Origin: UBA288 sp050178135
Lineage (GTDB): Archaea; Halobacteriota; Methanomicrobia; Methanomicrobiales; Methanospirillaceae
Assembly: GCA_050178135.1 (NCBI GenBank)
Contig: JBFXGJ010000069.1
Coordinates: forward strand, 1-5,867
Reading direction: 5' to 3'
Length of the DNA stretch: 5,867 bases
Shown: piece by piece, positions 1 through 5,481 of the stretch
How the letters are laid out: each line of letters begins with the position of its first letter
Position numbering within the stretch: position 1 is the first letter of the stretch
Translations under genes and position numbers: made by a program
Notes under the pieces: generated by a model
Database searches by the model: none
Told to the model about the DNA's origin: nothing
Seen by the model: the letters and a program-made list of their open reading frames with translations, nothing else

Positions 1-1
1 C

Positions 2-211
2 ATCTATGGTATCTACAACCTCCCGGTCGTGTACCTCCCCGCGGTCTCCGACGAGACTACCCTGAAGAGGGCCCAGAAGACATCGCCGTTCGGATACATC
101 GTGAAGCCCTTCAACGACGACGTGCTCCGCGTGACTATCACCATGGCCCTGATGAAGCACAGGGCGGCAGAAAAAGACGAGTTGTCGAAAGTGCTGGCAA
201 CGTGGGATTGA
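2..211 (+). CDS. Response regulator receiver domain, C-terminal part (5' end outside window)
   Basis: The last 69 codons of a CheY-like receiver protein are visible; the 5' end, including the phospho-acceptor Asp, lies outside the window. Visible elements are the beta-4 strand (NLPVVYLPA), the alpha-4 segment (SDETTLKRAQKTSPFGY) and the beta-5 strand with the conserved Lys in YIVKPF, followed by a final amphipathic helix (LRVTITMALMKHRAAEKDEL). The protein stops about 20 residues after the receiver fold, so the receiver is either the whole protein or its C-terminal module, with no DNA-binding domain behind it. This layout is common in methanogen signalling proteins. One oddity: the position after beta-4 that normally holds the conserved Thr/Ser (as in VVYLTAYSDE) is Pro here. 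A PAS-rich histidine kinase lies about 380 bases downstream on the same strand and may be a partner; that pairing is inferred from position only. Confidence 0.88.
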   Translation: MYGIYNLPVVYLPAVSDETTLKRAQKTSPFGYIVKPFNDDVLRVTITMALMKHRAAEKDELSKVLATWD

Positions 212-540
212 CCGGTCCCCGGTACTCCACAACGATCCTCGTTCAGGCATCATTCACGCCTCTGGGGAGTGGTCGCATTTCATTCCTGGAAAGCACCCAG
301 CAGCTCTGACTGAATGCCCTGGGGAGATCCCTCCCGTATCACCCGGTGCCAGGACTGATTGGGGAACCTGGTCTTCACCTCCACCGGTCCATGGTCTCAA
401 CAACCCGGACCGATCGGCCTGGGCCACCGCGATCCTGGAGGCACACATTCGCTGATCCGGCCCGCGAAGGTTTTCACGAGGTGTCGGTCGTTTTCGTTCC
501 GGTCACCCGCGGCTCGATCAAAACCTTTAGCCAATGTCCA
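212..540. other. Gene-poor stretch between the receiver gene and the kinase
   Basis: No gene is supported here. The kinase reading frame stays open back to an ATG at 346, but residues read from 346 to 582 are rich in Pro, Arg, Gly and His, lack any recognisable domain, and precede the natural membrane-helix start of the kinase. A second frame runs open from inside the receiver gene to a TGA at 453-455 but has no start codon and no recognisable motif. No T-rich terminator is seen after the receiver gene, and no strong repeat or RNA signature was found. Confidence 0.5.
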
Positions 541-542
541 AA

Positions 543-550
543 CTTTAAAG
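543..550 (+). promoter_or_regulatory. Possible TATA box for the histidine kinase gene
   Basis: CTTTAAAG is the most AT-rich patch upstream of the kinase in otherwise GC-rich DNA and is preceded by an A-containing CCAAA that could serve as a BRE. It is centred about 45 bases before the preferred start at 592, which would put transcription initiation near 570 and leave a leader of about 20 bases. The assignment rests on position and composition only. Confidence 0.3.
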
Positions 551-591
551 CACACCTGTCTTCGTACCTATACCCGATCGGGATGATCTCG

Positions 592-3117
592 ATGGAACCA
601 GTGTCGCTCTTCAGTCTCCTTGTCAGCCTGATCATCTGCACGGTTGGCCTGGTGGCGTGGTACCAGACAAGGAGCAGGACACCGCTTCTTCTTGCGATCG
701 GCTTGGTCTTCTTCGGGATCTCCTTTTTGATCGAACTCGTTGTGGTTACACCCTACCTCGAGGAGCTGGTCCTCTTCTTCAGGATGCTGGCGTTTCTCAC
801 GATCCTCTATGTCGTGTATTTCAACCTCGGTCATGTGCAGGCCCAGATGAAGGCGCTCTCGGTGCAGAATTCACAGCTGGAATCCGAGATTCAAAAACGG
901 AAACGGGCTGAAGACAACTCAAATAAGATTCGAGAACGGTACCTGGCGGTCCTCGACGGTCAGCCCATCCCGCAGTTCGTCATCGACAAGGACCACTTCA
1001 TCATCAACTGGAATGCCGCTCTCGAGAGTTTGAGCGGGTTTGCGGCAGAGGAGATGATAGGGACCAGGAAACAATGGATGCCTTTTTACGACCACGAGCG
1101 CCCCTGCATGGCCGACCTTATCATTGATGGAGCACTGGACCAGCTCCCTGTCTGGTATGTCGACACCTGGTCGCCATCACCCCTCATCAACGATGCATAC
1201 AACGCGACCAGCTTCTTTCCGAAGATGGGGGCTGACGGCGTCTGGCTCAACTACACGGCAGCCCTGGTCCGGGATACCGAGGGTGCGGTGATCGGCGCTG
1301 TCGAGACGCTTGAAGATATCACCGAGAAGAAAGAGACAGAGGATGACCTTCGGGCGAGCGAGGAGACATACCGCTCGATCCTCCGTGCCTCCCCGGACCC
1401 GATCGTGATCACCGACCTGCAGGGCAGGGTCCAGATGGTCTCGCCGGCGACACTCTCACTCTATCGCCTGGAGAGCGAGTCGGACAGCATCGGCCATCCG
1501 GTGACGGACTTTCTCGTGCCCGAGGACCACGCGCGGGGAAGGGCCTACCTGAAGCAGCAGCTCGAGGGTGCCGAGATCGGGGTGACCGAGTTCACCGCTC
1601 TCCTTGCAGACGGCAGCACGCTCGAGATCGAGATCAACATGGATTTTATCCGTGACGATGCTGGCCAACCCTCTCACATCATCATGATGATTCGGGATAT
1701 TACCGCGCGACGGGAGGCAGAGAAGGCAGTCCAGGAGAGTCAGAAGAACTACAAGAATATCCTCGAGAATATCCAGGACATCTACATCCGGACCGATGCA
1801 GTGGGAACCATCTCGATGCTGAGTCCATCGGCGGTTCGGATTCTCGGGTATTCGTCCTTATCCGAACTCATCGGGGAAAATGTCGCGACGACGCTCTATT
1901 TCAACCCCGATGACCGTTCCAGCTTCTTCGCCCGGCTTGAAGAGACCGGATCGGTCACCAACTTCGAGGTGTTGTTCAGGCGAAAGGACGGCACGCCGGT
2001 GACGATGCTGTCGAACGGGCAGATGATACTGGACGCTTCGGGCAATTTTTTGGGGGTGGAGACCATTGCCCGGGACATCTCGGAGCGGAAACGGACCGAG
2101 CTGGACCTGAAACAGTCGGAGAGCATGTACCGGGCCATCTTCGACAACACGGGTGCCGCCACCATCATCCTCGCGTCCGACCTCACGATCCTCCTGGCAA
2201 ACACGGGCTGGGAGCGGCTTACCGGGGTCCCCCGCCAGGACCAGGAAGGAAAGATGAACTGGACTGCATTCGTCGACGGCCAGGATGTTGAACGGATCTT
2301 CTTCTACCAGGTCGAGAAGTGGGCCGACCCGTCCAGTGTTCCCGCCAACACCGAATGCCGGATTTTCGATGCCCTGGGAGTACCGCACTACTGTTATATC
2401 GAGATCGGGATGATCCCGGGGACGCCGAACAGCGTCGCCTCCCTGGTGGACATCACGAGTCTCCGGCTCGAACAGGAGAAGAACCGGCGTGCTCTCCATG
2501 AGAAGGAGATCCTGATCAAGGAGATTCACCACCGAGTCAAGAACAACCTCCAGGTCGTATCCAGCCTGATCGAACTCCAGATCCTCTCGTTGAATGACGA
2601 ACAGAGCATCAATGCACTGCGGGACAGCCAGAACCGCATCCGCACTATGGCATTGATCCACGAGGCCCTCTATCGTTCGGAGGATTTCACGAGGATCGAG
2701 GTCTCATCCTACATCGAGAAACTGGCACACAGTCTCTTCGAGACGAACTCCATCTCCGGGGAGAGGATCAGGCTGAACCTCGTCCTCGATCCAATCTTCC
2801 TGGAGATCGAGACCGGGATCCACTGCGGCCTGATCGTCACCGAGCTCCTGACCAACGTCTTCAAGCACGCGTTCCCCGGCGATCGGACGGGCGACGTGAC
2901 GATCGCGTTTCATGTTGACGGGCCGGATTACACGCTCACTTTCAGCGATAACGGTGTCGGGATTCCCCACGATATCGATCTCGCCGAGAGCGACAGCCTC
3001 GGCCTCAAACTCGTGAACCTCATGGTGACCGACCAGCTGGAAGGCATCATCGAGGTTCTCCGTGAGGGCGGCACGACCTTCAATATCCGTTTCCCGGCCC
3101 CGGAGCAGACGCGATAA
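592..3117 (+). CDS. Membrane-anchored sensor histidine kinase with four PAS domains (HisKA_2 type)
   Basis: An 841-residue sensor kinase that should autophosphorylate on His and pass the phosphate to a response regulator. Three predicted membrane helices (about residues 4-23, 31-52, 57-78) have only short loops, so there is no sizeable extracytoplasmic sensor. A charged helix (82-115) leads into four PAS modules ending at DIT/DIS motifs at 242, 369, 495 and 620. The HisKA_2 H-box is EIHHRVKNNLQV (644-655, probable phospho-His 647). The ATPase has an N-box ELLTNVFKHAFP (751-762), DNGVGIP (786-792) and DSLGLKLVNLM (801-811). The ATPase motifs look intact, so activity is expected. PAS1 (about 115-244) is longer than usual, with an extra segment around 160-210. 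The start at 592 is chosen because GGGATGATC lies just upstream and helix 1 follows directly; ATG 583 is an alternative. The upstream extension to 346 looks non-coding. Ligand or cofactor is unknown. Confidence 0.93.
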   Translation: MEPVSLFSLLVSLIICTVGLVAWYQTRSRTPLLLAIGLVFFGISFLIELVVVTPYLEELVLFFRMLAFLTILYVVYFNLGHVQAQMKALSVQNSQLESEIQKRKRAEDNSNKIRERYLAVLDGQPIPQFVIDKDHFIINWNAALESLSGFAAEEMIGTRKQWMPFYDHERPCMADLIIDGALDQLPVWYVDTWSPSPLINDAYNATSFFPKMGADGVWLNYTAALVRDTEGAVIGAVETLEDITEKKETEDDLRASEETYRSILRASPDPIVITDLQGRVQMVSPATLSLYRLESESDSIGHPVTDFLVPEDHARGRAYLKQQLEGAEIGVTEFTALLADGSTLEIEINMDFIRDDAGQPSHIIMMIRDITARREAEKAVQESQKNYKNILENIQDIYIRTDAVGTISMLSPSAVRILGYSSLSELIGENVATTLYFNPDDRSSFFARLEETGSVTNFEVLFRRKDGTPVTMLSNGQMILDASGNFLGVETIARDISERKRTELDLKQSESMYRAIFDNTGAATIILASDLTILLANTGWERLTGVPRQDQEGKMNWTAFVDGQDVERIFFYQVEKWADPSSVPANTECRIFDALGVPHYCYIEIGMIPGTPNSVASLVDITSLRLEQEKNRRALHEKEILIKEIHHRVKNNLQVVSSLIELQILSLNDEQSINALRDSQNRIRTMALIHEALYRSEDFTRIEVSSYIEKLAHSLFETNSISGERIRLNLVLDPIFLEIETGIHCGLIVTELLTNVFKHAFPGDRTGDVTIAFHVDGPDYTLTFSDNGVGIPHDIDLAESDSLGLKLVNLMVTDQLEGIIEVLREGGTTFNIRFPAPEQTR

Positions 3118-3190
3118 TCCTGCACCGCATCGACCCCTGGGCCGTCACTCCAGGTCGTCGTTCATCTCTCTGCATCACCATTCAATCGTC

Positions 3191-3210
3191 TCCTCCCCTG
3201 CCCTTTTTCC
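3191..3210 (+). terminator. Possible T-rich terminator of the kinase gene
   Basis: A pyrimidine-rich stretch ending in CCCTTTTTCC lies about 75-90 bases past the kinase stop. Archaeal RNA polymerase often ends at T runs without a stem-loop, but five T residues is a weak signal. Confidence 0.25.
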
Positions 3211-3226
3211 ATGTCCATACCCTTGA

Positions 3227-3245
3227 GTGCGCGCATGTTGCGCAC
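3227..3245. repeat. Short inverted repeat (6-bp stem, 7-base loop)
   Basis: GTGCGC at 3227-3232 pairs perfectly with GCGCAC at 3240-3245 around the loop GCATGTT. No T run follows directly on either strand, so a simple terminator role is not obvious. It lies within the tentative minus-strand remnant and may be incidental to codons there. Confidence 0.4.
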
Positions 3246-3513
3246 GATGGAATCCGAGTTCATCCAGCGGTGCCTGGCGAGATGGAACCGCAGTGACGTC
3301 TCACACGGAGTCTGTTCCGTCAGAGAACGGGTGGATTGAACGGGTTGCTGCATTGCACCCATCCCCACCATCGTGCAGATGACAGCGGTCTGGGCCAGGG
3401 ACCCCGGATCATGATGGCACGATGCAGAGCCAGGGCAATGATGGCCAGAACGCAGCAGTCATTAGGGGGGACCCACACTGTTTGGATTGGAGTGATGATG
3501 TCGCTCGCACCCG

Positions 3514-4074
3514 TCATCTGCATCGGACCATGTGTCGGTGCACGATCTCCCCGAGCCCGGAAAAGAACGGTCCCCTCAGTTCTTCGATCCGCAGTGCCTC
3601 TTCCCAGGAAACAAGCCCGCTGTCCTCCTCCTTCAAACGTTCCGGCTCGAGCTGGATGCAGTAGGTGTTGGGCATCTGATCCCAGAACCAGTCCGCGCTC
3701 CCGAACTGGATACACTCAGGGTCCATCCCGGTCATCCCCGAGAGGTCGTGATACAGTGCGTAGCCGTTGCGGGAGTTTTCGATACAGAGGGCAATATAGG
3801 CGAGACGGTAGCGGATCGGCCCAACCGGCTCCTCGAAGCTCGAGATGGGAACAAGGTTCTCGAGATCCGGTGCACACCGGTGGACGAAGTGGCCATAACA
3901 GCACTGGAGCGTGAAGCAATGCGGGATCGAAATGCACTCCTGCATGAGCGGGAGGAGGGGAGGATCGATTTTCCTCTCCTGAATTACCTTCGATAGGCCC
4001 TCAAGTGTTCGTTCGCGGTCTCTCCAGTAATCCTGGTGGGTCACGAACGGGCGAGGTGGTGTGAAGGTTTGCAT
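3514..4074 (-). CDS. Unnamed conserved-looking protein with a Cys/His cluster (186 aa)
   Basis: I cannot name this family with confidence. The 186-residue protein is soluble, with no signal peptide or membrane helix. A charged helical N-terminus (YWRDRERTLEGLSKVIQ, residues 16-32) leads into LLPLMQECISIPHCF (40-54) and then LQCCYGHFVHRC (56-67). Between 47 and 67 it has Cys 47, 53, 58, 59, 67 and His 52, 62, 65, a dense cluster that could bind metal or form an active site. The later part has a Trp-rich segment (FGSADWFWDQ, 124-133) and LEPERLKEED followed by WEEALRIEEL (142-166). The order of a helix, an ID--LLPL segment, an IP--FTL segment and a Cys-rich GH motif faintly resembles the start of TYW3, but the usual SCSGR motif is absent. 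The start at 4074 was chosen because the upstream extension lacks protein character and overlaps the neighbouring gene. The ribosome site is weak (CCAGGGCG). It lies 95 bases downstream of the methyltransferase pair on the same strand. Confidence 0.82.
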   Translation of the reverse strand: MQTFTPPRPFVTHQDYWRDRERTLEGLSKVIQERKIDPPLLPLMQECISIPHCFTLQCCYGHFVHRCAPDLENLVPISSFEEPVGPIRYRLAYIALCIENSRNGYALYHDLSGMTGMDPECIQFGSADWFWDQMPNTYCIQLEPERLKEEDSGLVSWEEALRIEELRGPFFSGLGEIVHRHMVRCR

Positions 4075-4141
4075 GACGGCGCCCTGGTATGGTGTTCGGA
4101 TCTCCCGTGCCAGTTTTCTCCCTGGACACGTTCCTGACCTT

Positions 4142-4150
4142 CCTTTTATG
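4142..4150 (-). promoter_or_regulatory. Possible TATA-like element for the unnamed gene
   Basis: On the minus strand this reads CATAAAAGG, an AT-rich patch in a 95-base gap in GC-rich DNA, about 70 bases before the start at 4074. It would imply a leader of about 45 bases. With the adjacent T run it suggests the unnamed gene has its own transcript, but the match to the archaeal TATA consensus is only partial. Confidence 0.25.
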
Positions 4151-4160
4151 ACGCGACATG

Positions 4161-4166
4161 AAAAAA
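4161..4166 (-). terminator. T6 run after the methyltransferase operon
   Basis: On the minus strand TTTTTT begins four bases after the stop codon of the membrane methyltransferase. Archaeal transcription commonly ends at such T runs without a hairpin. It fits an end to the trmO operon, although read-through into the next gene cannot be excluded. Confidence 0.45.
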
Positions 4167-4169
4167 TGA

Positions 4170-4751
4170 TCAGAACTTCGGGATGACCCGACCGGTCAGG
4201 TTCATGTATTCCCGGTACTCGTCTCCGAACTCCGCGACGAGCATCTCCTCCTCCTTTGGTACGCGGTGGACGTAGAGAAGCCCCCATGCAGCAACCCCGA
4301 AAACGGTCACGAGCGCGTTTGCGAGGACGAACCCCTGCGCGATGACGAAGATCCAGAAATGGGCGTACATCGGGTGCCGGATCTTCTGGTATATCCCGGT
4401 CCTTACCAGGTGGTGTCCCTCCTTGATCTCGAGGGCCATCGACCAGTTCTTCCCGAGATCGCGATGGGCCACAACAAAGAGCCAGAGATTGATGGCAAAG
4501 ATGATCAGGAAGGCGAACCGGACCGGTTCCGGGATTGGGAACGCGAACAGATCAAGATATGGCGAGAGGACGGCAATCACGGGTAAAAAGGTCATACCCA
4601 CAAAGTTCATTGCGAGAAAGAGGGAATCCGTGCCCCATCCTGCCTTCTCTTTTGTCTCCTGCCGCACAGCGTCACGCCGGTAATACCCGCGTATCCCCAA
4701 CCAGATGACAAATAAGGTGATATATGCTGCTTTCCAGAACAGGTCGTCCAC
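4170..4751 (-). CDS. Integral membrane methyltransferase, ICMT/PEMT-like family
   Basis: A 193-residue membrane protein resembling the isoprenylcysteine carboxyl methyltransferase / phospholipid methyltransferase group, which moves methyl groups from S-adenosylmethionine to lipid-like or membrane-bound acceptors. Predicted membrane segments are at about 5-21, 45-65 and 76-96, with a C-terminal helical hairpin at about 129-162. The diagnostic C-terminal half is present: DLGKNWSMALEIKEGHHLV (98-116), GIYQKIRHPMYAHF (119-132, with the RHPMY core), the acidic PKEEEML (165-171) and FGDEYREYMNLTGRVIP (175-191). The RHP-Y and Glu residues are the family's cofactor-binding and catalytic positions and look intact. 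It starts 12 bases after the trmO stop, with a strong purine-rich GGGGGAGGG ribosome site in that gap, so it is co-transcribed and expressed with trmO. Archaea lack the usual eukaryotic CaaX substrate pathway, so the true acceptor is unknown. Confidence 0.9.
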   Translation of the reverse strand: MDDLFWKAAYITLFVIWLGIRGYYRRDAVRQETKEKAGWGTDSLFLAMNFVGMTFLPVIAVLSPYLDLFAFPIPEPVRFAFLIIFAINLWLFVVAHRDLGKNWSMALEIKEGHHLVRTGIYQKIRHPMYAHFWIFVIAQGFVLANALVTVFGVAAWGLLYVHRVPKEEEMLVAEFGDEYREYMNLTGRVIPKF

Positions 4752-4763
4752 GGTCCCTCCCCC

Positions 4764-5309
4764 TTACTGTTGGGCAAACTCCTGCTGGATCTCTGCCATC
4801 CATGCCGGGATGCGTACGTCCTCCTGGGGGTACATGTCGGCAACATACGGCTTGATGTCGAGCACCGGGCTCTTGTTGATGGCATCGAGCCCTTCGACAA
4901 CGAGGCGTGTCCCGTCCCTCTCCAGGAGCCGCACGACCTTCATCAGAACCGGATTGGGCCGTGCGGGGCTGCACGTTGCGTAGATCCCCTGCTTGGGGTA
5001 GTGCTCAAGGCCTGCCGGGTGGATCTTTGTCAGCCGGCGGCCGTGGGGCGGCACGGCATGGCCCCAGTACAGGACAACGATATGCGAATATGCGTCGATT
5101 CCTTCCAGGAGTTCTGCAAGGTGAGTGGCAAGCACGATCTCCGATTGCTGCAGGTGCGACCCGCGCATCGTCTCCATGGCAGATCCTCCCGAATCGTTCC
5201 GGTGCAGGCCGTCCTCCTCTGCCACCAGCGGCGGCTGTTCGGTGGTGTTTTTCACTATGCCGATGGGCTCAATCTGGATCTCGCCGGAAAAAAACTCGTT
5301 CTCTCTCAT
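4764..5309 (-). CDS. trmO: TrmO/TsaA-family tRNA methyltransferase
   Basis: A 181-residue protein of the TsaA/UPF0066 family. Characterised members (TrmO) use S-adenosylmethionine to methylate N6 of t6A at position 37 of certain tRNAs, in the cytoplasm. Family landmarks in order are IEPIGIVKNT (13-22, first strand), LLEGIDAYSHIVVLYWGH (67-84), KIHPAG (95-100), GIYATCSPARPNPV (108-121) and VEGLDAINKSPVLDIKPYV (138-156). It lacks the extra C-terminal domain of the longer E. coli protein, as archaeal forms usually do. Two departures from the common signature stand out: ATRSP is ATCSP, and PNPIG is PNPVL. These may mark a subfamily, so the exact substrate is less certain than the fold. The start at 5309 has an AGGATGGATGAT-like ribosome site and places the first strand at the expected distance. 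AT-rich patches at about 5346-5354 and 5377-5384 are possible promoter sites. The next gene starts 12 bases after its stop. Confidence 0.9.
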   Translation of the reverse strand: MRENEFFSGEIQIEPIGIVKNTTEQPPLVAEEDGLHRNDSGGSAMETMRGSHLQQSEIVLATHLAELLEGIDAYSHIVVLYWGHAVPPHGRRLTKIHPAGLEHYPKQGIYATCSPARPNPVLMKVVRLLERDGTRLVVEGLDAINKSPVLDIKPYVADMYPQEDVRIPAWMAEIQQEFAQQ

Positions 5310-5401
5310 GTATCATCCATCCTGCAACCGGCTACCCGGGGCGAGTAGATAACCCGTTCTTCGGAAGCGCAACGGAAATTATGCCGGCTGCCTTAAGAAA
5401 A

Positions 5402-5452
5402 CCAGCGATCCTGCTGGACCGGCGGGGTCCTCAGCACCCGCCAGGACCGGTC
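5402..5452. repeat. Two adjacent GC-rich stem-loops
   Basis: CCAGC (5402-5406) pairs with GCTGG (5413-5417) around a six-base loop. Just beyond, GGCGGG (5421-5426) pairs with CCCGCC (5437-5442) around a ten-base loop, with flanking GACC (5417-5420) able to pair with GGTC (5449-5452). An alternative pairing of GGTCCT (5426-5431) with AGGACC (5443-5448) also exists, so two folds compete. They lie between trmO and the tentative broken frame. Confidence 0.4.
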
Positions 5453-5481
5453 GCATCCCAACGGGGGAGCGGTATGCCGGT

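Larger units (their letters stand above)
3118..3513. other. Convergent intergenic region, partly covered by a tentative pseudogene
   Basis: The plus-strand kinase and the minus-strand unnamed gene converge on this stretch. It holds a pyrimidine-rich patch with a T5 run (3204-3208) that could help end kinase transcription, a short inverted repeat (3227-3245), and a minus-strand frameshifted coding-like stretch described separately. No intact gene with a recognised product is present. Confidence 0.5.
3162..3517 (-). pseudogene. Tentative frameshifted remnant, possibly the N-terminal part of a transposase
   Basis: Read on the minus strand from an ATG at 3517, one frame gives a stretch beginning MTGASDIITPIQTVWVPPND, continuing through LAIIALALHRAIMIRGPWPRPL, and ends at a stop at 3320. 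Near 3370-3395 the sense appears to pass to another frame, which reads TMVGMGAMQQPVQSTRSL, then TEQTPCETSLRFHLARH, and ends at 3162. The second part has strongly GC-rich third positions across about 40 codons, as real genes here do. The combined order (a GP-RPL segment, a short helix, then TPCETSLRFHL) resembles the N-terminal region of some archaeal transposases, in which a conserved TPC-T-RYHL-like segment precedes the catalytic domain. That resemblance is from memory and no catalytic domain is present. The start overlaps the stop of the preceding gene in an ATGA, so a small coupled gene of 65 codons is the alternative. Confidence 0.3.

Noticed and set aside
212..455. Plus-strand frame running open from inside the receiver gene to a TGA at 453-455
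   Set aside because: It has no start codon after the receiver stop and no recognisable motif. A frameshifted tail of the receiver gene is possible in principle, but the receiver already ends at a normal position.
346..582. Upstream extension of the kinase reading frame (79 extra residues from ATG 346)
   Set aside because: The added residues are Pro/Arg/His-rich and resemble no domain. They would put a long disordered piece before the first membrane helix, and better-supported starts lie at 592 or 583 behind a GGGATGATC site.
1858..2661. Minus-strand open frame of 267 codons inside the kinase gene
   Set aside because: It lies wholly opposite well-recognised PAS and H-box coding sequence and has no recognisable motif. 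It is an antisense shadow of GC-rich coding DNA.
3336..3996. Overlapping plus-strand open frames opposite the unnamed gene
   Set aside because: They are antisense to a minus-strand frame with better protein character, and their compositions (Arg/Ser/Pro-rich, or Val/Glu/Arg shadow) show no domain.
4075..4287. Upstream extension of the unnamed minus-strand gene to ATG 4287
   Set aside because: It overlaps the end of the membrane methyltransferase gene, reads as Arg/Gly-rich shadow sequence, and crosses the T6 run and TATA-like patch.
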